Positions 6,270-13,629 of a DNA stretch of 20,050 nucleotides are shown piece after piece. The notes under the pieces are model-generated. The model ran no database searches. It worked only from the letters and a program-made list of their open reading frames with translations, and was not told the DNA's origin. Position numbers and translations under genes: made by a program. Positions within the stretch are counted from its first letter, which is position 1, and each line of letters starts with the position of its first letter. This stretch comes from DASZUC01 sp035547775 (lineage in GTDB: Bacteria > Patescibacteriota > Saccharimonadia > Saccharimonadales > UBA4665), in contig DASZUC010000046.1 of the NCBI GenBank assembly GCA_035547775.1, forward strand, positions 1-20,050, given 5' to 3'.

Positions 6270-6398
6270 TTACATGCGGCTGCGGTGTTCTTTGCGGTAG
6301 AGCTTGCGCTCCATACGGGTGATGAATTCACGTTTGCGACTGTGATCATCCCATCGTTCAAAAGCCTCCATGAGAGCTTCGGCTTCTTCGCTAGACAT
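6270..6398 (-). CDS. 42-residue charged protein
   Basis: A short frame with a near-perfect ribosome site (AAAGGAGG, 6 nt before the ATG), 42 codons plus TAA. The N-terminus is acidic (MSSEEAEALMEAFERWDDHS) and the C-terminus strongly basic (RKREFITRMERKLYRKEHRS, then RM), predicted all-helical. The quality of the Shine-Dalgarno site, its own terminator and a CATAAT box about 35 nt upstream on the same strand support a real gene. It has no membrane or signal segment. The dipolar charge pattern suggests binding to a protein or nucleic acid partner. Family not recognised. Confidence 0.65.
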   Translation of the reverse strand: MSSEEAEALMEAFERWDDHSRKREFITRMERKLYRKEHRSRM

Positions 6399-6473
6399 AG
6401 TAGTCCTCCTTTTATGTTTGTGCTGCCATTATGATGCTTACGTCTTGGTGCCAGCTGTAAGTTTTTTCACTAA

Positions 6474-6502
6474 TTGGCGGTGCGCTTGCTACCTGGCATA
6501 AT
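6474..6502 (+). promoter_or_regulatory. Leaderless promoter for the YihY gene
   Basis: TTGGCG, 17-bp spacer, CATAAT with an upstream TG-G (extended -10). The predicted start coincides with the A of ATG 6509. Confidence 0.7.
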
Positions 6503-6508
6503 GAAAAG

Positions 6509-7423
6509 ATGCGTTTTCTTTCTGCCCTCGTACGTCAATTTGATGCTTGGCAACGACGGCATCGTTTAGCGGCTTTCGTGCACGCTGTTATCAAGAAGTA
6601 TGGTGAAGACAATGCTGGTTATCAGGCGGCCTTACTTACCTATTACGGCTTTGTGGCGCTCTTTCCTCTGCTGCTTATTCTGAGTACGCTGACTGCTCTG
6701 GTGAGCACTAGTCATGTTCATTTGCAGCATGTGGTTATTGATAGCACCACGCGAGCCTTTCCAGTTTTGGGCCAGCAGCTAGAAAGTCACGTTCAGGGTC
6801 TGCATAAGAGTGGCCTGGCGCTGATTACCGGTCTCTTGTTTACGTTTTATGGTGCTCGAGGTGTGGCCGGCGCTTTCCGAACCAGCGTTAATCATATTTG
6901 GCGTGTACCACGTCATAATCGTCCCGGTTTCCCAAAGTCCTTAGGCAAGAACTTGATGATCATTATTGTAGGTGGGTTGGGTTTTGTGCTGGCTGGACTT
7001 TGCACGTATCTCACTGCCACAGCAGGCCATGAGTTTATTTTCCAGGTACTTTCAGTGGTAGTTGATCTACTGACTTTGTTCTGGCTGTTCCAGGTATTAC
7101 TTAACATTAGCCTGCCAGAGCGTGTGGCGCTAAAGCAAACTCGTTCGGCTGCTCTGTCGGCGGCGATTGGCTTGGTGGTACTGCAAACGCTGGGCGGCTA
7201 CTTATTGAAGCGGGAGTTGAAAGACCTCGACGCCTTGTATAGTTACTTTGCTTTAGCCCTAGGCTTGCTCTTTTGGTTGTACTTGCAGGCACAAGTCATC
7301 TGTTATGCACTAGAAATTGCTGCTGTGCACACGCACGAGTTATGGCCTCGCAGTTTATATGGTAAGCCATCAACTCCAGCCGATCACCGCGCTCAACAAG
7401 AACAGCTCAAAGAACCCACGTAA
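6509..7423 (+). CDS. YihY/BrkB family inner-membrane protein
   Basis: 304 residues, usual size for the family. About six membrane segments, with the typical opening (FVHAVIKKYGEDNAGYQAALLTYYGFVALFPLLLIL) and the segment GARGVAGAFRTSVNHIW. The last helices contain YSYFALALGLLFWLYLQAQVICYALE, a characteristic end of the domain. Formerly called ribonuclease BN in error; the current view is an integral membrane protein of unknown transport-like function. The C-terminal 30 residues are hydrophilic and cytoplasmic. Monocistronic, with a leaderless start and a terminator immediately after the stop. Confidence 0.9.
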   Translation: MRFLSALVRQFDAWQRRHRLAAFVHAVIKKYGEDNAGYQAALLTYYGFVALFPLLLILSTLTALVSTSHVHLQHVVIDSTTRAFPVLGQQLESHVQGLHKSGLALITGLLFTFYGARGVAGAFRTSVNHIWRVPRHNRPGFPKSLGKNLMIIIVGGLGFVLAGLCTYLTATAGHEFIFQVLSVVVDLLTLFWLFQVLLNISLPERVALKQTRSAALSAAIGLVVLQTLGGYLLKRELKDLDALYSYFALALGLLFWLYLQAQVICYALEIAAVHTHELWPRSLYGKPSTPADHRAQQEQLKEPT

Positions 7424-7425
7424 AC

Positions 7426-7463
7426 AAATTAAAAACCCTAGTTTTCACTAGGGCTCTTAATTT
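7426..7463. terminator. Bidirectional terminator shared with tRNA-Arg
   Basis: CCCTAG-TTTTCA-CTAGGG, with outer AAATTAA and TTAATTT pairing. It ends the YihY gene on plus and the tRNA-Arg transcript on minus, touching the CCA of that tRNA. Confidence 0.8.
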
Positions 7464-7539
7464 GGTACACCCGACAGGATTCGAACCTACGACCTTTGGC
7501 TCCGCAAGCCAACGCTCTATCCAGCTGAGCTACGGGTGC
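7463..7539 (-). tRNA. tRNA-Arg (anticodon GCG), CCA encoded
   Basis: Read on minus: acceptor GCACCCG/CGGGTGT (terminal G-U), D-arm GCTC/GAGC, anticodon stem TTGGC/GCCAA with loop TTGCGGA, so the anticodon is GCG (bases 7505-7503). T-arm GTAGG-TTCGAAT-CCTGT with two wobbles; discriminator A and CCA. The body matches bacterial tRNA-Arg. Most bacteria read CGN with ACG (inosine), so GCG is notable. Confidence 0.9.
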
Positions 7540-7607
7540 TCATTTTTGCTTCCAATCTCAAAAGCAACAGGGGTAATCTTAGCATATTATCCCCTATAAA
7601 GCTAGTC

Positions 7608-7616
7608 TGTTAAAAT
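7608..7616 (+). promoter_or_regulatory. Leaderless extended -10 promoter for the YdeI-like gene
   Basis: TG-T-TAAAAT in TCTGTTAAAAT. Predicted start at 7623, the A of the ATG. No clear -35. Confidence 0.65.
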
Positions 7617-7622
7617 GCAAAC

Positions 7623-8108
7623 ATGCCAAAAGTCTTCAAAAACCCAGGACCTTTATCTTTTACGGGTGTTATAACAGACGCAGGCGGGAACAATCACTTT
7701 ATTCCCTTTCCATATGACCTTAAAGAAACGTATGGTGTTGGTAATTTAGTACCATTCAAAGCCACCTTCGACGGGCGTGTTGAATACAGGGGTAGTTTGG
7801 CCAAGATGGGCCGACCTGAAGCCATGGTTATGCTACGTAGTGATGTATTTGCCGACATTGGGAAACAAGCCGGTGACACGGTTGAGGTTGTGGTTGAGCT
7901 CGATGACAAGCCGCGTGAAGTTATTGTTCCAGAAGACGCCAAAGCCGCCCTCAAATCTGCGGATTTACTAGAGTATTTCGAAGGTCTCGCTTATACACAT
8001 CGCAAAGAGTATGTCCGCTGGGTTGAAGAGGCCAAGAAACCAGAAACACGCGCGAATCGTATCCAAAAAATGTGTGAGATGCTGGCGGCCGGTCAAACTC
8101 ATACTTAA
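7623..8108 (+). CDS. DUF1905 / YdeI-OmpD-associated family protein
   Basis: 161 residues. The N-terminal beta-rich part (about 8-90: LSFTGVITDAGGNNHFIPFPYDL ... VPFKATFDGRVEYRGSLAKMG ... GDTVEVVVELDD) matches DUF1905. The C-terminal helices (EDAKAALKSADLLEYFEGLAYTHRKEYVRWVEEAKKPETRANRI) match the YdeI/OmpD-associated domain. Members are cytoplasmic and poorly understood; some are linked to bacteriocin protection. Leaderless start. The stop lies 5 bases before the -10 region of the following tRNA gene. Confidence 0.85.
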   Translation: MPKVFKNPGPLSFTGVITDAGGNNHFIPFPYDLKETYGVGNLVPFKATFDGRVEYRGSLAKMGRPEAMVMLRSDVFADIGKQAGDTVEVVVELDDKPREVIVPEDAKAALKSADLLEYFEGLAYTHRKEYVRWVEEAKKPETRANRIQKMCEMLAAGQTHT

Positions 8109-8110
8109 TC

Positions 8111-8119
8111 TGTTAAAAT
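8111..8119 (+). promoter_or_regulatory. Extended -10 promoter of tRNA-Ser(CGA)
   Basis: TG-T-TAAAAT, identical to the 7608 element (TCTGTTAAAAT), 10 nt before the tRNA. Confidence 0.65.
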
Positions 8120-8129
8120 AGTCCGGTAC

Positions 8130-8222
<93 letters not shown>

Positions 8223-8224
8223 TA

Positions 8225-8265
8225 CTCGGCTCCATGAGCCTCGCTCATGGTGAACCATAGCCGAG
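8225..8265 (+). other. Two-tier hairpin after tRNA-Ser(CGA)
   Basis: Outer stem CTCGGCT/AGCCGAG and inner stem CCATGAGC/GCTCATGG with triloop CTC, starting 5 nt after the tRNA. It resembles in form the hairpins after the other two tRNA-Ser genes. The GGGTTCGG-type RNA is absent here. Confidence 0.55.
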
Positions 8266-8311
8266 ACCGAATGATTCTGAGCGATTGAAGTGAGTCGAAG
8301 AACCTACAGGC

Positions 8312-8332
8312 CCCCGTATCAGCGGGGTTTTT
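8312..8332 (+). terminator. Intrinsic terminator of tRNA-Ser(CGA)
   Basis: CCCCG-TATCAG-CGGGG followed by TTTTT. Confidence 0.85.
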
Positions 8333-8340
8333 GAATTGGC

Positions 8341-8369
8341 TTGACCAATAAAACAGCCGAGCCCATAAT
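8341..8369 (+). promoter_or_regulatory. Promoter for the 8402-9312 operon
   Basis: TTGACC, 17-bp spacer, CATAAT. Leader about 26 nt. Confidence 0.65.
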
Positions 8370-8401
8370 CAAGCCATAAACACTTAAAAGAAAGTACAGT
8401 C

Positions 8402-8845
8402 ATGCCTCCACAAGCACCAATTACCCCTGATCCAATGACCGCTCAACCCGTGCCACAACCCATGGCAGCTCCTGCGGTGGCTCCACAACCCATGATGCCA
8501 CCGACCCCTACCCCCAGTTATCCGAGCTATAACAGCGCTCCATCGAGCGGAGGCCCATTACCTCTCATATCTGCAGCCTTGGGGCTGATTGGCCTGATTG
8601 TGGGAGGTATTATTCTTGGCAATGTTGTTGGTGGTTCCAGTGTTTGGATGCAGCTAATCCCCACTGCTATTGGTGCGGCAGCCGCTGGACTCGGCGCCGT
8701 TTCACTTGGTAAAAGTGGTGATTTGAAGAAGTTGGCATTGATTGGTCTGATTCTCGGCCTGGCAGTAACAACCACTGCAGTCACATGGTTGATTGCCCAA
8801 AAAGTCGGTGAGAGCAAGCTCAGTTCCTCCTACTCTTCGTTCTAG
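8402..8845 (+). CDS. Proline-rich N-terminus membrane protein
   Basis: 147 residues. Residues 1-50 are Pro/Ala/Met/Gln-rich with near-repeats (AQPVPQPMAAPAVAPQPMMP), unlikely to fold and probably cytoplasmic. Three membrane segments follow: LPLISAALGLIGLIVGGIIL, LIPTAIGAAAAGLGAVSLG and LIGLILGLAVTTTAVTWLIA. The layout resembles small DUF4190-type proteins in which a Pro-rich tail precedes a helix bundle, but no family is assigned. The gene stands 5 bases before the oxidase-like gene, so the two form an operon with a conventional leader. Confidence 0.65.
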   Translation: MPPQAPITPDPMTAQPVPQPMAAPAVAPQPMMPPTPTPSYPSYNSAPSSGGPLPLISAALGLIGLIVGGIILGNVVGGSSVWMQLIPTAIGAAAAGLGAVSLGKSGDLKKLALIGLILGLAVTTTAVTWLIAQKVGESKLSSSYSSF

Positions 8846-8850
8846 CTCGC

Positions 8851-9312
8851 ATGCAAGCCACAGACTATATTAAGCAATACCTAACACAACAGCACCTGTT
8901 GCAGCTAGCCACCTTGGCTGGTGATCAGCCGTGGTGTTGTACGGTCTACTTTGTGGCTGATGCCGACTACAATCTCTATTGGGCAAGCTGGCCCACACGA
9001 CGGCATAGTCGGGAAATTGTTGCACACCATAAGGTAGCGGCGGCCGTGGCGGCAACCTTCGTTAAAGGAAAAGCTGAGGCTGGGGTGCAATTGGAAGGTG
9101 TTGCTCGACAACTGGAGTCTTCAGATGAAATCAGGCTAATTGCGCAGTTGTATGCTGCAAAGTTTGATCGCAGTACCCAATGGATAGAAGATATTACTGC
9201 CAATCGGACTAAGCATCGTTTATACAAATTCACACCGTCGCGCTATGTGATCTTCGACGAAGTGCACTTTAGCGGTGATGAGGCCCGTCAGGAATTTGCG
9301 TCGCTCGCTTAA
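8851..9312 (+). CDS. Pyridoxamine 5'-phosphate oxidase-like (flavin split-barrel) protein
   Basis: 153 residues. Opens with IKQYLTQQHLLQLATLAGDQPWCCTVYFVADADYNLYWAS, the first strands of the FMN-binding split barrel. STRRHS-type segment WPTRRHSREIVAHHKVAAAVA and the strand GVQLEGVARQLESSDEIRLI follow. It ends LYKFTPSRYVIFDEVHF, as in the general stress/PNPOx-like group. Members bind FMN, F420 or heme; the substrate cannot be told here. No Shine-Dalgarno is visible, and it is 5 bases after the upstream stop, so translation is probably coupled. Its stop abuts the stop of the convergent gene with no bases between. Confidence 0.8.
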   Translation: MQATDYIKQYLTQQHLLQLATLAGDQPWCCTVYFVADADYNLYWASWPTRRHSREIVAHHKVAAAVAATFVKGKAEAGVQLEGVARQLESSDEIRLIAQLYAAKFDRSTQWIEDITANRTKHRLYKFTPSRYVIFDEVHFSGDEARQEFASLA

Positions 9313-10494
9313 TTACTGAATTAAACGAGGGGGTCGTTTGCGAGTAGTTGGTGCGGTTGGTTTTGGTGCTGTTGCAGTCGATGCTGTCGTGGCTACTGGA
9401 GTAGTTGGACTGGCGGCGGTTGCTGGAGGTGCGGGCGTTGTTGGTGCATCATCGATGGGCTCAGTAGCAATGCGGGCCGGTTGGGTGGATTCACGATGAC
9501 TGGTGAGGTAGACGAAAACAATCAATCCAATGATCACGAAAGCCAGGCCCACGTACAAATCAATCTTGGTTAAAGCCGTTTCGGCACGATGTACAAAACC
9601 GGTGAGGGATTGCTGTAATTGACCGACATCATTGTTATTAAATACGTGCTGTTCAATGTGCTTAGCGACAGCGTCGCTGACTAGTTTCACAAATAGCAAT
9701 AAGGCGCCGGCAACAATAAATACTTCGGCGATACGTCGCAGGCCGCGGCGTTTACGCGGTGCGACAAATAAAATGCCAACTGCTGCCAGAACGGCCACAA
9801 TGGGTGCTGTCCAAATAAGATGCTTGACGCCCCGGTAGACTTTAGGCAAGTTACTAAGGTGTTGGCTATAAGGCTGGCTGCCATTCTTTTGCGGATTAAG
9901 GGTGGCGGCGGTGAGTACAGGCTTGCTCAGAAAGCTAGTGCTGCGAGCGATCTTATCTGTAACGATTGCGCCTTCTTCGACAGGAGTGACATTGGCTGGG
10001 CGGCAAGATGCGTCGAGCGGATCAACCTGCTTTAATTTGGCAAGCTGAGCTTTGGTACATATGGGTAGAGTTGAAAAGTAACCCTGCACATATTCGCCCA
10101 CTTGCTGAGCAAACGACTGCTTCTCTTTGGTCAGGTCAATTCTGAATTCTGGTGAACTAGTTTTCCCCTGTAACCAAGCGTAGTTGCTATCGAGGAATTG
10201 GTTGATGTCTTGCTGTACAAGTGATGGGGGAAAGGCGCTTTGAGCGGCCTGTTGCACGGCTGAGTCGCTGAGTGAGATTGAACTGAGTGGACCGGTTGTG
10301 CCAATGGATACTTCGGAGCCACTAATGGCATTTTTAACGAAGTGACCATATAAGTTACTCTCTTGCAGCCAGCTTTCTATCTTATCTGGCTTACTCAAGT
10401 TGTATTGGAAGTTAACGGCGTCAGTCCAGACAATGAGGGCCACGAAAAGGACTAGCGACAGTACCACCCCAACAAACCGACGCACCAAAATCAT
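9313..10494 (-). CDS. Membrane protein with Thr/Pro-rich tail
   Basis: 393 residues. An N-terminal membrane helix (about 5-24, VGVVLSLVLFVALIVWTDAV) is followed by an extracytoplasmic domain of about 200 residues with two Cys about 19 apart (PICTKAQLAK ... DASCRPANV), probably disulphide linked. Three more helices follow (LIWTAPIVAVLAAVGILFVA; IAEVFIVAGALLLFVKLVS; LYVGLAFVIIGLIVFVYLTS), then a low-complexity tail rich in Thr, Pro and Ala ending KRPPRLIQ. No family recognised. It lies 4 bases after the SGNH hydrolase gene but carries its own -10 box at the leaderless distance, so it may be expressed both ways. The partner gene suggests a cell-envelope role. Confidence 0.7.
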   Translation of the reverse strand: MILVRRFVGVVLSLVLFVALIVWTDAVNFQYNLSKPDKIESWLQESNLYGHFVKNAISGSEVSIGTTGPLSSISLSDSAVQQAAQSAFPPSLVQQDINQFLDSNYAWLQGKTSSPEFRIDLTKEKQSFAQQVGEYVQGYFSTLPICTKAQLAKLKQVDPLDASCRPANVTPVEEGAIVTDKIARSTSFLSKPVLTAATLNPQKNGSQPYSQHLSNLPKVYRGVKHLIWTAPIVAVLAAVGILFVAPRKRRGLRRIAEVFIVAGALLLFVKLVSDAVAKHIEQHVFNNNDVGQLQQSLTGFVHRAETALTKIDLYVGLAFVIIGLIVFVYLTSHRESTQPARIATEPIDDAPTTPAPPATAASPTTPVATTASTATAPKPTAPTTRKRPPRLIQ

Positions 10495-10498
10495 GGCC

Positions 10499-13309
10499 CT
10501 ATTGTAGAGGAAAACGCGCGTTTTGGTAAGTTGTTCGCCGCCGATGGTGAATGATTTGCCAACAACGCCATAGGCCCCAACAGATCAACAATAGTAGAGG
10601 AATTACCACCCATTGCCACCAACTGGATCTTAGACGGCTTGGACTTAAACTGTTTGGCGTTCCAAAAGACTTACTTGTCATTTTAACTGCATGTGAAGGC
10701 GTTGTAGCACCGAGTACGCGAGTTATTCGTTGGGGCGTTGCGAGCGTAGTACTGACAATTAGGGATTGTGTACCTTTGTGTTCACTGGTCAACAGTGAGT
10801 CACCAGCAGGTTGCGGATTGGTAATTGTAGGCTGCCCAGCGTTCGTTGTGTTGCTCGGGGGTGCAGTGCTCTCTGCTTGGTTTTTATCGGGTGGTGGGAT
10901 AATGGGTGCCGACCCAATAATAGGGTCACAGCTGTCGTCGATACCATCTTGATCAATGTCTTGGTCGCTGTTCATGGCGTTGTAGCAGCTATCCGTAATA
11001 TTACTCTGTCCGTCACCGTCATTATCTGTAGTGTTGGCGATGACATAGATTGGCTGGGTAATGTCGATAGGTTCACCGGCTTGGTTTTGGCCAATAACGT
11101 CAAGGCGATGCCCGCCAACCGACGTAGAGTCTGGCATGGTAACTGAACTGGTGATATTTCCCGTCATGTCGCTAGTAAGCGTACCAATAGATTGCCCAGT
11201 TGGTCCGTCTAAATGAACAGTAAAAGTAGTGTGCCCAGCGACGCCATCTGCGGATCCGTTTAGTGTTATTGGTAGGCTTGAACCCGCAGTAGTTGAGGAT
11301 GGAGCTAGGTCATCATCAGGGACTAAGGTGTTAATCTGACGACCTATCTTAGGGGCATTCAATAAATTGCCATCTGATTCCGGTACGCCCGTTGGTGCCC
11401 TGGCCTGTAGGTTATGGGTTTGTTGCAAAATCTCCTGTTCTATTAGTGATTGACCTAAAGCGTTGGGATGATAGCTTTCGCGTCCCAATACTTTAAATGG
11501 ACCGATGCCACCGTCACTACCGGCCGTCAAACCGTTGACTGCTACATCGTACCCCCGAGCTTCACACAGGCGGTGGCCGACAAGCGCCTGACTAATATCG
11601 ACATAGGTCGCCCCGGCCTTCTGAGTGGCTTGAGCTATCGCTCCATTGAGGTAATTGATAAGTTCAGCGGCAAACTCAAGTTCGCTCTGATTTAAGTGAA
11701 CGTTCGCACCGCAGTTACCAGTATCGTCGGCGATTTGTGGATAGCCCACAACATACAATTGCATACTGGGTGCGGCTGCTTGTAGTTGTTGATACAAGGC
11801 AGACAAGCGCGGAATGGTCCGATCAATTAAGTTAGTCAGCTCTACCCTATCCTCGTAGGTGTTATAACAGGTTTGAGTGCTCGGGTGTAAGCTGACATGC
11901 AATTCGACACAGTTCTGTAAGATGTCACCAAACCCAATGTCATCACCGCCCACTGAAACTGTGGCAATTGCTGGTTGGTAATGGTCAACAAATCGTCGTT
12001 GCGATAGGTAGCCCGGCAGGAAGTTACTTATAATTTCGTTCAATTGAGTAGGGTCGTGCGTTAAAGAGTCATAGGAAAGACCACGGGCTTGGCCCGAATA
12101 GCTATCTTTCGTGCTGCCAACATCGTTAATAACTGCCCCCGAGCAAGCGACGCTGTGACCACCAGCATTACCAAACAGATCACGGCTAAGTAGTAGAGGA
12201 TATGACTTAACAGATAGATGGCAGAGGTTGTTAGTGGTGTCTGTCCCCGTAAGGTAGTCAAAGGCCCCCTCCCCTGAGGTGTAAGAATCACCCATGCCCA
12301 GGTAGTCAATCAAGGAGTTGATGCTAGCGGTAGGCGCTAGTTCGTATGTAGTAGTTTGGCTAGTTGTAAGAGCGTCAAAGCTCAACAGCTCGTCGTTGAT
12401 AAAACGGAGATGGTTAATGCTTTTAAAGCCAGTTACCTGCCCTGCAACGAATGGTTGATAGTTATGGCTCTGGCAACTGAGCGGCTTGAGCCCGGCGCTT
12501 GGGTCGCTACAGGTACTCAAGTCGTACACCGTAAGTGAAGGTGAACTATCGTTTTGGATTGCCACAAATTGGCCACTCGGACTCACGGCAACTCGAGACT
12601 GAATCATTGCTGGGCTACCAGCGGCCGTAAACGATTTAGCAAAGGGCAGCATTGTTAGGTCCGATAGATTGATGCGCACAAACGAGCCTTCCATGTTTTC
12701 AGCAACCAGCCAGGTACCGTTCGCTGAAAAAGCGATGGTTTGTGGGTTCACATCGAGTGGTTGACCCGACGGATCTTGTAGCCACAGATCAGCAGTGCTG
12801 GTTAACTGTTTGCCGGTCAGGGTGCCTAGGGCGTTGCGTTGGTCTCCAAGGCTGGCCGTCAGATTACGGTAAAGACCCAGTCGTGAGCCACTGGGGTCAA
12901 CTGCATTTAGGGTTAAAACAGCGGCGGCATTTGGCCAGGGCACCAGCGTCTGATGGGGTAACCACATCTGCAAGCGAATAGCCTCGTCGGTCCCATTAAA
13001 GATTACTCTATCGTCATCATCTTTCATGAAACCGAAAGCTGTATCTGTAAAACAGCCGGTTTGCATCGAGCTACTACCAATATCGCGATAACTAATAGTT
13101 GTGCAGTCGAGATTACTCTGAGCAATAGGTTGGTTCGGCACGGTAGGTGCAGGCCTGACTAATTTCAAGGCCATAGTGTTGGGCGCTGCCCAACTGGGTG
13201 TAACAGAGGTTGTGCCGTCAGCTACTATTTGGCTGGCAATGCCAATACCGGCAAGCAGGAGTAAGCAAGTTACAGAGTAGCTGATCTGCTGGACAAGGCG
13301 AAACTTCAT
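10499..13309 (-). CDS. Secreted SGNH/GDSL hydrolase with calcium-binding-type repeats and C-terminal anchor
   Basis: 936 residues. Signal peptide 1-32; AAGGAG precedes the ATG. Residues about 85-320 look beta-propeller-like (repeated IAFSANGTWLVA / VAVSPSGQFVAI). The SGNH domain spans about 335-630: block I GMGDSYTSGEG with Ser342, block III SVGGDDIGFGD (454-457, GGDD in place of GGND), and block V SYHPN with His614. Then an Ig-like segment (about 675-760), DNDGDGQSN...DQDIDQDGIDDSCD (762-795), which is a thrombospondin type 3 / calcium-binding pattern, a Pro/Thr linker, a membrane helix near 895-915 and a basic tail. Probably an esterase or lipase acting on lipid or glycan at the outside of the cell, anchored by the tail. 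Such enzymes fit an epibiont that lives on a host surface; that role is inference. Confidence 0.85.
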   Translation of the reverse strand: MKFRLVQQISYSVTCLLLLAGIGIASQIVADGTTSVTPSWAAPNTMALKLVRPAPTVPNQPIAQSNLDCTTISYRDIGSSSMQTGCFTDTAFGFMKDDDDRVIFNGTDEAIRLQMWLPHQTLVPWPNAAAVLTLNAVDPSGSRLGLYRNLTASLGDQRNALGTLTGKQLTSTADLWLQDPSGQPLDVNPQTIAFSANGTWLVAENMEGSFVRINLSDLTMLPFAKSFTAAGSPAMIQSRVAVSPSGQFVAIQNDSSPSLTVYDLSTCSDPSAGLKPLSCQSHNYQPFVAGQVTGFKSINHLRFINDELLSFDALTTSQTTTYELAPTASINSLIDYLGMGDSYTSGEGAFDYLTGTDTTNNLCHLSVKSYPLLLSRDLFGNAGGHSVACSGAVINDVGSTKDSYSGQARGLSYDSLTHDPTQLNEIISNFLPGYLSQRRFVDHYQPAIATVSVGGDDIGFGDILQNCVELHVSLHPSTQTCYNTYEDRVELTNLIDRTIPRLSALYQQLQAAAPSMQLYVVGYPQIADDTGNCGANVHLNQSELEFAAELINYLNGAIAQATQKAGATYVDISQALVGHRLCEARGYDVAVNGLTAGSDGGIGPFKVLGRESYHPNALGQSLIEQEILQQTHNLQARAPTGVPESDGNLLNAPKIGRQINTLVPDDDLAPSSTTAGSSLPITLNGSADGVAGHTTFTVHLDGPTGQSIGTLTSDMTGNITSSVTMPDSTSVGGHRLDVIGQNQAGEPIDITQPIYVIANTTDNDGDGQSNITDSCYNAMNSDQDIDQDGIDDSCDPIIGSAPIIPPPDKNQAESTAPPSNTTNAGQPTITNPQPAGDSLLTSEHKGTQSLIVSTTLATPQRITRVLGATTPSHAVKMTSKSFGTPNSLSPSRLRSSWWQWVVIPLLLLICWGLWRCWQIIHHRRRTTYQNARFPLQ
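10501..10529 (-). promoter_or_regulatory. Leaderless promoter within the end of the SGNH gene
   Basis: On minus: TTACCA, 17-bp spacer, TACAAT (bases 10506-10501). The predicted start is at 10494, the A of the ATG. The spacer contains the 14-bp palindrome AAAACGCGCGTTTT (10511-10524). Confidence 0.5.
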
Positions 13310-13429
13310 GCCGGAACTCCTTAATGGCTCCGACTATTGCCTTAACTCCCCTAAGCTGCAAGCATAAGCGTCCAGAAAATGGCGAAATTTAATCCAAACT
13401 TAAGAAGCGCGTTCAGTGCGCATCTGTTT

Positions 13430-13482
13430 CAACCTTTCGTCGTTTACGACTCATCAGCATGACTATGCATTCATGGAGGTTG
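13430..13482 (-). ncRNA. Type III hammerhead ribozyme A
   Basis: Reading minus: stem III strand CAACC, then U (pairs with the last A of GAAA), C17 and the cleavage site (between 13476 and 13475), stem I CATGA/TCATG with loop ATGCATAG, core CUGAUGA (13457-13451), stem II GTCG-TAAA-CGAC, core GAAA (13438-13435), and closing stem III strand GGTTG. Every invariant core base is present, and the triplet CUC satisfies the NUH rule. Cleavage should leave a 2',3'-cyclic phosphate on the upstream mRNA and a 5'-OH downstream. Confidence 0.93.
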
Positions 13483-13613
13483 GCATGGGTGGAGCTGATG
13501 AGGAATGAATAAGGTGTATACGTTGCTTGGGAGCAACCACCAGTTCAGACTTCATCAGTCCAGCCCATGACCCGGAATTTCCAGGATTTTATCTAATTAA
13601 GGCTTAGATTGCC
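13430..13613 (-). ncRNA. 3' structural element A (pseudoknot, hairpin, branched stem, hammerhead)
   Basis: It starts 16 nt after the stop of the ubiquitin-like gene. In order on minus: GGC (13613-13611) pairs with GCC (13603-13601), while ATCTAA in that loop pairs with TTAGAT (13596-13591), making an H-type pseudoknot. Next CCTGG-AAATT-CCGGG hairpin; CATGGG (13569-13564) pairs with CCCATG (13489-13484) and encloses CTGATGA/TCATCAG and GTTGCT/AGCAAC. Then the hammerhead. The same architecture occurs at 16828-17003 with compensatory base changes. It contains no protein frame. I infer a 3'-end formation and protection module. Confidence 0.85.
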
Positions 13614-13629
13614 TATTTGGAGGAGCGGC

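Noticed and set aside
13407..13421. GCGC...GCGC hairpin downstream of ribozyme A as a terminator
   Set aside because: The stem is only 4 bp and the following sequence (TTCTTAAG) is not a T-run.
13483..13562. Additional CUGAUGA-like motifs in element A (GGACTGATGAAG) as a third hammerhead
   Set aside because: It pairs with TCATCAG in the long stem and has no GAAA core or stem II behind it.
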